From contig CAZRBG010000043.1 of assembly GCA_964598225.1 (NCBI GenBank), positions 1 through 48,706 of the forward strand: a DNA stretch of 48,706 bases, given 5' to 3'. The notes beneath the pieces were generated by a model. The model was given only the letters and a program-made list of their open reading frames with translations, was not told where the DNA came from and did no database searches. The stretch's first letter is position 1; each line of letters starts with the position of its first letter. Positions 33,999-42,020 of the stretch are shown here, piece by piece. The stretch is from SG8-4 sp964598225 (GTDB lineage Bacteria > Planctomycetota > Phycisphaerae > Sedimentisphaerales > Anaerobacaceae). Both the position numbers and the translations under genes were made by a program.

Positions 33999-34711
33999 AT
34001 GGCAGACTGCGACAACATGGCTTTACATTGATCGAGCTTTTCGTGGCGGTGGCGCTGATCGGAATAATTCTATCCATATCATACGGCAGCTACGTTACGA
34101 CTACGAAATCCGCCGAGTCCTGTAAATCAAGAATTGCCATATCTGAGAAGGGGCGCAGGACCTTAGGACATATTTCGCGGCACATTCGGTGCTCTTATGC
34201 CGGGGCGGTTTCCGATAACGAAGAAAATGCCGGCAGCATTACTGACAAAGAAGAACCTCGAATTGAGCAGAGCATAAACTATTTCAAGGGTTATGGCGGC
34301 AGCCGAAACGGAGAAATTCTTCAACTTGTGACTGCTTGTGGTTTGTCGGAAGCCAAAGCAGCTAATGAAGGCCTGTATGATGTTGCCTACAGGTTTAACA
34401 GAAGAACGGGGCAGCTTGCTGCAAGCGCGGCGAGATTTGTCGGTAAGACCGAAAATTCTCGGACAAGACAATGGCAGGTAATTTCGGACGAGGTTGAATC
34501 TGTCGATCTTGGGTTCTTCGATGGTGAAGATTGGCTTAGCCGATGGGATTTCACCAAGAAGAAAAAACTGCCGCGAGCCGTGAGAATTGAAATCACCGGC
34601 CGCAATGAAGACCTGAAGCAATACGAGTACAGCACCATTGCTTATATATCATGCAGTGAGAACCGTGAGGTAACTCGAACGGAGACCTCTGTTTCGGCGG
34701 GAAAACGATGA
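33995..34711 (+). CDS. gspJ: Minor pseudopilin GspJ
   Basis: ATG 33995 overlaps the gspI stop (ATGA); the longer frame from TTG 33971 is rejected. The 238-aa protein has the prepilin signal QHGFTLIELFVAVALIGIIL (cleavage after G9) and a larger beta-rich domain (RRTLGHISRHIRCSYAG, VESVDLGFFDGEDW, LPRAVRIEITG), typical of GspJ. It caps the pseudopilus with I and K. Confidence 0.88.
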   Translation: MNGRLRQHGFTLIELFVAVALIGIILSISYGSYVTTTKSAESCKSRIAISEKGRRTLGHISRHIRCSYAGAVSDNEENAGSITDKEEPRIEQSINYFKGYGGSRNGEILQLVTACGLSEAKAANEGLYDVAYRFNRRTGQLAASAARFVGKTENSRTRQWQVISDEVESVDLGFFDGEDWLSRWDFTKKKKLPRAVRIEITGRNEDLKQYEYSTIAYISCSENREVTRTETSVSAGKR

Positions 34712-35694
34712 GAACTATAAGACCAAGACAAGATGGCTTTGTGGTTATCGTGGTGCTCTGCATGGTCGCCATGTTGAGTGTTCTGCTGCTTGCTTTCAAT
34801 CAGGAATCTCGCGCCAATCTGCAAAAGGTGGAGGACTTTCGAAAATCGGCTCAGGCCCTCAACTGCGCAAGAGCGGGGCTCAACATCGCCATTGCGGCTG
34901 TAACAAATACTACTGGTAAGAATGTTGACGAAGCCGCAGAGCCTTTGTTTTCAACAGAGGAAACCCTCGCTCTCGATCAAGGTCAGTGTTCGATAACTCT
35001 CGCCGAGGAGACCGGCAAGATCAATGTCAATCTCCTCAAAGAAGAAAACGGCCGGCTGAACCGAAAGAGCATAGACCACCTTCTCGGGCTCATTGATATG
35101 GTGAACCTCGACGACGCGGGCGATCTTCGGATCGATTATGGTATCGTGCCGTCGATCATCGACTGGATCGACAGTGACGACGAGGTGACGACTTTGCCTT
35201 TCGTAACGCACAAGAACCGGGGCGCAGAATCAGGATATTACAGCCGAATGGGCGATGGCAAAAAATGCAGAAACGCACGCGTTGAGACGGTCGAAGAGCT
35301 GATCGAGGTAAAAGGAATGTCGCCGGAGATTCTCGAACGCCTGCGCGACTATCTCACGGTATACGGCGACGGCAAGATAAGTCTCAACAGCGCATCGGAA
35401 TTCGTGCTTGCCAGTCTGTCGGAGCAGATGGACGCCACTCTGGCGCAGGTCATAATCGAGCGGCGCAGGCTCAAGCCCTTTGAAAGCGTTTCGGAATTGC
35501 GCGACCTTCCGGGCATGACCGATGGTCTCTACTACGAAATCAGCAAGATGTTAACGGTCGAACCGGCAGATCGATACTACAGCGTCACCTCGCGTGGTGA
35601 TGTCGGCGGTCTTGATCGTACCGTGAAGGCGATAATACGGATAAATGAAGAGACCGGCAGAGTTGAAACGATTTTATACAGAGAGCTTACGTAA
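34708..35694 (+). CDS. gspK: Minor pseudopilin GspK
   Basis: A 328-aa protein overlapping gspJ by four bases. The signal RQDGFVVIVVLCMVAML lacks the Glu at mature position 5, which is characteristic of GspK, the tip subunit. The long alpha domain follows: ARAGLNIAIAAV, EETGKINVNLL, DWIDSDDEVT and two helix-hairpin-like stretches (VEELIEVKGMSPEILERL and VSELRDLPGMTDGLYYEI). All fit GspK. Confidence 0.92.
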   Translation: MRTIRPRQDGFVVIVVLCMVAMLSVLLLAFNQESRANLQKVEDFRKSAQALNCARAGLNIAIAAVTNTTGKNVDEAAEPLFSTEETLALDQGQCSITLAEETGKINVNLLKEENGRLNRKSIDHLLGLIDMVNLDDAGDLRIDYGIVPSIIDWIDSDDEVTTLPFVTHKNRGAESGYYSRMGDGKKCRNARVETVEELIEVKGMSPEILERLRDYLTVYGDGKISLNSASEFVLASLSEQMDATLAQVIIERRRLKPFESVSELRDLPGMTDGLYYEISKMLTVEPADRYYSVTSRGDVGGLDRTVKAIIRINEETGRVETILYRELT

Positions 35695-35735
35695 TAAACC
35701 AGCGGGGCTTATTCTGAGAAACCAACGAGAAGGCG

Positions 35736-37211
35736 ATGGTTAAGCGTTGTATAGGCATAGAGGTTGGTCCTTCGCATTTGTGCGCGGTACAGCTTCTGCG
35801 CATTGGAAAGGCGTTCTGCATCGAAAAGGTGTTCGATACTCAGACCCGACGCGGCACAGACTCGGCCTCGGAAACGCTCAAGAGCCTCGTAAGCGAGCAC
35901 GGATTCGACCGGCGGGCGGCCGTGGCGATTTCTATGCCAAACGATACCGTTTTCTTTAGAAACCTGGAGACCGACCCGGCCGGTTTGGAGCAGATTCGCG
36001 ACTCGGAGTATTCCACATTTGGCCATGACTTCCCTATAGAGGCTGATGAAATCATCGCCCATCCATTTTCATACCGCCAGACGGCCGAACAGAGATATTC
36101 CATTCTCACCGCGGCAGCGGCGAGGCAGTCATTGCGCGAGACGCGGGATATAGTGGTTGGGGCCAGGATGCGAGCTCACTTGATAGGGTCTGCGATCTTT
36201 TCGGTTCATTCCACCGTTTCGCTTAACCATCCCGAAAGCAGGGCCGGGGTCGCCATCATTGCTCATATAACCGGCTGCCGCCTGACTCTCGCAGTTACAG
36301 AGAACAATACGATACTGATGGTCAGGCACTTTCCAATTGTCGGCAACTCCGAGAGCAACGGCCATCCGGTCGAGGATCAGGTTGGGGAGATACTTTGCCG
36401 CGAAGCAGGAATCACCTGGAGAAAACTGTTCGAGACTGAAATTCCGCAGGACACCAGGATCTACCTGGTCGGCATGGGCGAGAACATGGCCGATCTCAAG
36501 GAATCCGTTGAAGAGAACCTCCATTGCCGGACAACCGTAGCGAATCCCTACGCACGGGTGCTGTTGAAGCAGGCGGGCCGCCCTCGTATTGATATATCAG
36601 TCGCCGAAGGGCTTGCGTTGAAGACGCTGGCGCCGGAGCATATAGCAGGCATAAATTTTCTCGAAGCCGAGAGCGTCAGGACAAAATCAACAACGAGCAC
36701 AAAAAAAGAAATAATAGTCTGTGCAGTGCTGGCCGCTGCAATTGCCGCGGTATCGCTCATCGGGCTGTTTATGCGAAGGTCGCACTTAGAGAATAAATAC
36801 GAGGATATCAGAAGCGAGATTAATGAGAGTTTTCGAAAAGCACTGCCGGAGGAGAAGATCGTGGATCCGCTCGCGCAGTTGGATCAGAAGCTCCAGGCCA
36901 TGCAAAAAGATTATGCGCTGTTCGGCCCGGCTCTCGGGGCCGGCATCGGGCCGCTCGAGGTCTTGACCGTGATCTTTAACACCACTCCGGAGGATATGAA
37001 TATTGGTCTCGAAGACTTGCTGATAACCGCTGAAAAAGTCAGGTTGACCGGGACCGCTGAATCATTTGAGTCCGCGTACGAATGGCAGCGTTTGCTTGAG
37101 GGAACGCCGGAGTTGTCCCGCGTGGAGGTTGTCAACCCTCAACAGGGGGCCGACGGCAAGTTGGTTCGCTTTGTCGTTCAGGCATCAATTAGCATGAAAG
37201 ATCGGGGATAA
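35736..37211 (+). CDS. gspL: Type II secretion protein GspL (PilM/PilN-like)
   Basis: A 491-aa protein with a cytoplasmic actin-like domain (RCIGIEVGPSHLCAVQLL at the start, VAISMPNDTVFFRNLE, YLVGMGENMADLKESV), one membrane helix at about 326-347 (EIIVCAVLAAAIAAVSLIGL) and a periplasmic ferredoxin-like domain (PEDMNIGLEDLLITAEKV, GTAESFESAYEWQRLLEG). This equals PilM and PilN of type IV pili joined, as in GspL. It should hold GspE at the membrane and pair with GspM. The gap to gspK is 41 bases. Confidence 0.85.
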   Translation: MVKRCIGIEVGPSHLCAVQLLRIGKAFCIEKVFDTQTRRGTDSASETLKSLVSEHGFDRRAAVAISMPNDTVFFRNLETDPAGLEQIRDSEYSTFGHDFPIEADEIIAHPFSYRQTAEQRYSILTAAAARQSLRETRDIVVGARMRAHLIGSAIFSVHSTVSLNHPESRAGVAIIAHITGCRLTLAVTENNTILMVRHFPIVGNSESNGHPVEDQVGEILCREAGITWRKLFETEIPQDTRIYLVGMGENMADLKESVEENLHCRTTVANPYARVLLKQAGRPRIDISVAEGLALKTLAPEHIAGINFLEAESVRTKSTTSTKKEIIVCAVLAAAIAAVSLIGLFMRRSHLENKYEDIRSEINESFRKALPEEKIVDPLAQLDQKLQAMQKDYALFGPALGAGIGPLEVLTVIFNTTPEDMNIGLEDLLITAEKVRLTGTAESFESAYEWQRLLEGTPELSRVEVVNPQQGADGKLVRFVVQASISMKDRG

Positions 37212-37738
37212 TGCGATTTACCCACAGAGAAAAATGGCTGGCTGGCGGCTTGGGAGTTTTTGTTATTGCCTGGGCGACCTACGCATTCGGTGTCGGTCCC
37301 GTTCTCGAGCGCATTGAAACGCTCAATCGAGTAATCCCTGAGAAACAGAGCGAACTCGAAGAGATTCGGTCCAAGACCGACAAATACATGGCTCTAAGCG
37401 CGGGAATTGATGACCTAAAGACAAAAGTCGCTTCACAGGAACAGAAAGTCGAACTACTGCCGTTTGTCGAATCCCTTATCGACGAATGCGGCCTCGCCGG
37501 GAATCGCGATACAATGAATAAACAGGAATTGGAGCTCGGGACGGATTATCGCGAGACGGTTGTAGAAGTTAAGATGAAGGGATTAGAGTTTTCACAGATT
37601 GTGGAATTCCTTAAAGAGCTGCGTTCCTCAAAAGTAGTTACAGGCGTTAAGAGCCTCTATATAAAGCAGAATCTCACAGATGCAAGCCTGCTCGATACCC
37701 ACCTGGAGATCAGCAGCCTCAAGCTGTCGCAAGGCTAA
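37211..37738 (+). CDS. gspM: Type II secretion protein GspM
   Basis: A 175-aa bitopic protein whose ATG shares one base with the gspL stop (TAATG). It has a membrane helix near 10-27 (LAGGLGVFVIAWATYAFG), a coiled coil (ERIETLNRVIPEKQSELEEI) and a periplasmic ferredoxin-like domain (VEVKMKGLEFSQIVEFLKEL). The layout is that of GspM/PilO, the partner of GspL. Last gene of the operon. Confidence 0.82.
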   Translation: MRFTHREKWLAGGLGVFVIAWATYAFGVGPVLERIETLNRVIPEKQSELEEIRSKTDKYMALSAGIDDLKTKVASQEQKVELLPFVESLIDECGLAGNRDTMNKQELELGTDYRETVVEVKMKGLEFSQIVEFLKELRSSKVVTGVKSLYIKQNLTDASLLDTHLEISSLKLSQG

Positions 37739-37895
37739 GCGGTTTATCCTTTGGGTTTCAAAGCTGAAAGGTACTCGCAGTATTGGCTCTAAATAGAACC
37801 GAGCATGACCTGCCATTTTTTGCCATAGTGGTGTATTCGATGATCCGATATAAATACGCAAAAAAGACACTGAGCCCCGTCGGAGTAATCGGATT

Positions 37896-39971
37896 ATGTA
37901 TGACTCAAAGCATTCAATTGTAACAGGGCTCATCTTAATGATGATCTGTGGCCTCGCTATTGGTGAATGGCGCGGATTTCGAGGGATCGAAAAAGAAGGT
38001 CGCTATGATCAGCCGGGGACACCGCTGGAATGGTCTTCTTCACAAAACGTCTTATGGAAGACAACAATTCCCGGGCGCGGGCATTCGTCACCGATAGTCC
38101 TGGAAAACAGAGTTTATGTTACTTCTACCTATGAACGTGACAATATTTTCTACAATATATGGGATTATGTGGTTTCAACCATTGCTCTTTTGTTGATGGT
38201 AACGGGCATCAGCTTCCTAATTCAGACCATGAGTGTCGGACGCAAGCACGACGGAAAAGTACTTCGATACTTACGGCTGTTTTTGTTCGTCCAGATTCTC
38301 GCAGCAGTCGCGGTCGTTGCTCTCTTCGGTCGTAATCTGCTTGATTTTGGAAGCGATGCCGCACGTCCCTTACTGGCCTCAGTTGTTCTCATGTTATGTT
38401 GTATGATGATCGGCTTGCTGTTTGCGCCTTTGAAATCACGCAAGCAGTTGGCAGCCGGTTTGTTTTCTCTGATTTTTGCTGTTCTTGTTTTCATTACCTT
38501 CAAACGTAAAGGCCTTTCGACCGACCCCGGTTCTATAAAGGGTCTGCTAAAAGCTGCGGTATTGTTTTCTCCTGTGGTTTTCGGGATTGCCTTGATAATG
38601 TCTCATTTTTCCAGTCGTCGGCGACAATCAATGACAATCCATAATCCTGCATATACCGGACCGAATGTTGTGGTCAAGCGGGGCTTGGTCGCAACCGCCT
38701 GTATCGGGCTTGTCGCCGGCTTGGCGCCGTTTGCCCTGCTCATCTATCGTGCCGCCGGATACCGTATGCCGGATAGTTATATCTGGGATAACCGCGTCAA
38801 ACCTCATACGGACTGGTGGTTTATCGGCCTCTGTGTGATGGCGGCAATCGTCTCGATTGTATCAGGATATTGGGGGTCGGTTCGTCGCTCCCGTGAGGGG
38901 TGTCTGCCCGCAACGACGCCGTTATTTGTAGTATCAATAGCCTTGGGAATTACTTTCTTTTTCCAGGCCGGCTTTGTTGACAAGCCGGACCAATTCGTTC
39001 GTGCTTTAATGTGTCTCGACGCCGACAGCGGCCGTATATTGTGGATATGCGAAGGCCCAACGGGAAAAACAAAAGGTAGAAGCAGAATGGTGACTTGTGC
39101 TTCGCCCACTCCTGTGACCGACGGCGGACGGATATATGCCTATTTCGGTGAAGATGGTTTAATGTGCGTCGATACCGAAGGCAGACTTCTCTGGAAAAAG
39201 ACCGATCCTATGTTCAAAGGACAACATGGCGCTGGGACCTCGCCCGTCGTCAAAAATGGGGTGCTTGTAATCGTACGAGACGTGAGAGAATCTGAGGAGC
39301 TGTCATCCTCAATCTCTGCTTTTGATTCTGCCACAGGTGATGTCTTGTGGGAAAGAGAAAGGAAATCCCACAAGGAATTCGCTGCTTACGGCACACCTAT
39401 GATGAGGTCGTTGAACGGAGAGCAAGTCGTCATAGTCCACGGCTGGCACGATATAAGGGCATATCACCTTGAAACCGGCCGGGAACTTTGGTCTTATCCG
39501 ATATCGCACGAAGGCAAGCATCTTGTGGCAAGTTTGACCTGTGATGATGAGCGTCTGTACGTAGCGGGAACAAAGCTGATCATGGCATTGGACGTCTCCG
39601 GTTTGGGCACCGACAACGATCCTCTTGTCTGGTCCACATCTATCGTAGGAGAGAAAAGTTCGACGCCGGTAGCGGCCGACGGGCTGCTGTTTCTTGTGAC
39701 CGAGCGAGGCACAGCCGCTTGTTTGGATTCGAAGACGGGCAAGAAACTGTGGCAACAGCGCCTGCCGGGCAGATATTACTCATCTGTCACCGCGTCGGCT
39801 AACCATGTGTTCTTTACAAACGAATCCGGGCGGACCACCGCAGCGGCAATAGACCGAGAATTTCGGGAGATTGCCGCCGGCGACCTGGGCGAATCGGTCT
39901 ACGCAACACCCGCTTATGCGCCGAATGGATTGTTTGTGCGTACGATCAAACATCTGTACTGTCTACAATAA
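37896..39971 (+). CDS. PQQ-like beta-propeller interrupted by a multi-helix membrane domain
   Basis: A 691-aa protein. Residues 1-25 are a signal or anchor. Residues 25-80 are the normal first part of a PQQ-like propeller (WRGFRGIEKEGR, LWKTTIPGRGHSSPIVLENR). Then about eight hydrophobic helices occupy roughly residues 89-359 (e.g. YVVSTIALLLMVTGISFLI, VATACIGLVAGLAPFALLIY). The propeller resumes at ALMCLDADSGRILW (about 370) and runs to the end with DVLWERE, ETGRELW and KTGKKLW repeats. In ordinary members of this family the two parts are joined directly. No catalytic site is recognised. It could sense or bind a ligand outside and transmit to the membrane. It follows gspM by 157 bases; a functional link is not shown. 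Confidence 0.8.
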   Translation: MYDSKHSIVTGLILMMICGLAIGEWRGFRGIEKEGRYDQPGTPLEWSSSQNVLWKTTIPGRGHSSPIVLENRVYVTSTYERDNIFYNIWDYVVSTIALLLMVTGISFLIQTMSVGRKHDGKVLRYLRLFLFVQILAAVAVVALFGRNLLDFGSDAARPLLASVVLMLCCMMIGLLFAPLKSRKQLAAGLFSLIFAVLVFITFKRKGLSTDPGSIKGLLKAAVLFSPVVFGIALIMSHFSSRRRQSMTIHNPAYTGPNVVVKRGLVATACIGLVAGLAPFALLIYRAAGYRMPDSYIWDNRVKPHTDWWFIGLCVMAAIVSIVSGYWGSVRRSREGCLPATTPLFVVSIALGITFFFQAGFVDKPDQFVRALMCLDADSGRILWICEGPTGKTKGRSRMVTCASPTPVTDGGRIYAYFGEDGLMCVDTEGRLLWKKTDPMFKGQHGAGTSPVVKNGVLVIVRDVRESEELSSSISAFDSATGDVLWERERKSHKEFAAYGTPMMRSLNGEQVVIVHGWHDIRAYHLETGRELWSYPISHEGKHLVASLTCDDERLYVAGTKLIMALDVSGLGTDNDPLVWSTSIVGEKSSTPVAADGLLFLVTERGTAACLDSKTGKKLWQQRLPGRYYSSVTASANHVFFTNESGRTTAAAIDREFREIAAGDLGESVYATPAYAPNGLFVRTIKHLYCLQ

Positions 39972-40252
39972 CTCAGGAATTCAAATCACCGGCTTTCCTG
40001 TTGACATTTGAGTCTCATTCGCGTAAAATATTTCCAAATGGGTGATTTGGTATAGATCGCTCGATTTTCCACCACGTGCTTTTGGTGCGGCGTCGTGTTA
40101 TGCTCGAGGACGCCGATGCATGGGGGATGTGTATGCAGAGCATGCCCAACAGTATTTTTGGGATGAGCAGAGTTAAAAATGATGAGTTGTATTAGGTCAG
40201 GATGGATATTTGCAAAAGGTAACGTATCGTTGAATTCGGAGGTTCCGAACCA

Positions 40253-41266
40253 ATGACACGCGAGCGTGTAAAATGCCCCTTCTGTTCCGAGTTGATACTG
40301 CAAGATGCGATTAAATGCCGCTTTTGCGGCGAGTGGCTTACCAAGCCCGGTCAGGAGCTCAACGCAGGCGGTCCCATCCGGGACTCCGACCTCGAAGGCC
40401 TCGGCTGGGAGAACTATCCTCTCGTAGTTAAACGCAGCCAAAGTGAATCTCCATCCTACGAGTCAAATCAGCAAAGTGATTACGAACCGCTCGGTGCTGC
40501 TGATGACCAAGTCGAAGAGCGAGTTGAAAACGGCGAGCCGGAGCAAGAGAATCGGCCCGCACGGATTGCGAAAGAAGTGGTGCCGGCCGAGAAAGCCGAA
40601 TTAGCGTCCGCAGGGAAACGTTCCGGAGTGCCCTGGCTGAGAGCTCTGCTTTTATTTCTATATTTGGGAATCGTTGCGGCTCTGATCGTAGCCGAGTTCG
40701 ACGCTCGTTCGATTCTGCGCGACGCTCGTGCAGAAGAAGCGGCTAAGGACCCGAATGCGGCTTTCGCCGGATATCGTACGGTTCAGGATATATATCCTTT
40801 TACTCTTGCGTCAATAGAGGCAAGACAAAATCTTCGTCGGCTGAGCGAATCCCCGGAATTTGGGCTGCCTCAGCCCGCCTGGCTGGCAGCCGGTGAGAAG
40901 CTGCTGGGTGTTGAGATAAAAGAACAGAACGTCCACTTGCTGCCGCTCGCGGCATGGCCCGTCAGTGCGTTCTTGCTGCTGTTGGTGGTCCTGACACGCA
41001 TTCGTCGAGTCGGTGTTGCTCTTATAGCTCTTATTCTCATGATTCTTGCCGTTTCAGGCTCGGTTGCTCAGTTCGCGTGGTATGGCGTGATCCCGCTGGG
41101 GTCGGTGGCTCAAGCCGTCGAGCAATTCATGGAGATGCCTGAGGCTCTGCATATTGCGAGCTACATATTGCTCTTTTTGACTGCTCTTATGACTCTCACT
41201 GCCACGGTTCCGCGGATTCACCTGCACATAGCCAAAATGGCCGAGGCGACAGCAAGAAAGCAGTGA
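40253..41266 (+). CDS. Zinc-ribbon membrane protein of unknown function
   Basis: A 337-aa protein. The N-terminus is a zinc ribbon made of CPFC and CRFC (about residues 8-27, KCPFCSELILQDAIKCRFCG). An acidic linker of nearly 100 residues follows, then a helix at about 126-146 (LRALLLFLYLGIVAALIVA), a soluble stretch, and three further helices (PLAAWPVSAFLLLLVVL, VALIALILMILAVSGSVAQF, ASYILLFLTALMTLTATV). Such double-zinc-ribbon plus membrane layouts are common and functionally varied. The preceding gap of 281 bases holds nothing recognisable. Confidence 0.75.
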   Translation: MTRERVKCPFCSELILQDAIKCRFCGEWLTKPGQELNAGGPIRDSDLEGLGWENYPLVVKRSQSESPSYESNQQSDYEPLGAADDQVEERVENGEPEQENRPARIAKEVVPAEKAELASAGKRSGVPWLRALLLFLYLGIVAALIVAEFDARSILRDARAEEAAKDPNAAFAGYRTVQDIYPFTLASIEARQNLRRLSESPEFGLPQPAWLAAGEKLLGVEIKEQNVHLLPLAAWPVSAFLLLLVVLTRIRRVGVALIALILMILAVSGSVAQFAWYGVIPLGSVAQAVEQFMEMPEALHIASYILLFLTALMTLTATVPRIHLHIAKMAEATARKQ

Positions 41267-41640
41267 AAAAACCCGCGCGGTAACTGAATCGTTTTCCGTT
41301 GCTAACATACAGGGACCGGACGGAAACTCAAACCTATCTTCGCCGCCGACCGGTCAAGAACGTAAATCAAGCCAAATTATTGAAAAGAGTTGACCCCTCC
41401 ATTCGGCATAACCATCCCGGACAGTGTCCGATATCTGAAATATGGTATATTTTTCCCCTGTCAGATTCAGGAATTTCCCTATCTCGAATGCCTTTGTTCA
41501 CCCGTAAAATATAGCAGTTCCGGGGCAGAACATAAAAAAAAGCTGTAAGGCTTGTCTGAAAAGGAGTTAGGACGGCAATTCTTAAAAAGTGTTTGTTCGG
41601 TAAATTTGGGTAATTTACAAAAAATAAGTACTTTCCCTAA

Positions 41641-41669
41641 TTGCAATGGAGGTAAGAATAATGTATAAT
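41641..41669 (+). promoter_or_regulatory. Promoter of the exopolysaccharide genes
   Basis: TTGCAA at 41641-41646, a 17-base spacer and a perfect TATAAT at 41664-41669. It lies about 350 bases before the first firm gene (42017), so the transcript carries a long leader. The rest of 41267-42016 shows no recognised gene or riboswitch. Confidence 0.6.
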
Positions 41670-41723
41670 AGTGATTCGTTCCAACTGGAAGTTGAGAATG
41701 GGCAATTTAGGTAGGGTGCGGTG

Positions 41724-42020
41724 ATGACGGTCGTTTCCATCTGGAGTGGAGAAACTTCAGGCCCGCAAGCATTGAGGAGACTGTCGTGTTCTAAGAAGAA
41801 GCAGTCTACGGGTCGCGTGCTGTGTGGAATGCCTGTAGGGGGATACGATACACGTCTTCAGGGGGCTTGGACAAGGGCAATTCATTTCTTGTCAAGAATC
41901 CCGGGACGGCCGATGCTGTCGTTAAGTCCAATATCAAAAGGGGCATGTGAAGTATTATTGGGGGGGAATCTCACGGGATTCTCTGCTGTTGTTCACCAAA
42001 GGGAGGAAAGTAGCAGATGA
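41724..42020 (+). CDS. Possible small upstream ORF of 98 aa
   Basis: The frame has AGGTAGGG seven bases before ATG 41724, and its stop overlaps the start of the next gene (ATGA at 42017-42020), as in coupled operons. The product (MTVVSIWSGETSGPQALRRL and onward) has no family likeness or clear structure and is rich in Ser, Gly and Arg. The next gene has its own strong ribosome site. It may be chance, a leader peptide or a fast-evolving gene. Confidence 0.25.
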   Translation: MTVVSIWSGETSGPQALRRLSCSKKKQSTGRVLCGMPVGGYDTRLQGAWTRAIHFLSRIPGRPMLSLSPISKGACEVLLGGNLTGFSAVVHQREESSR

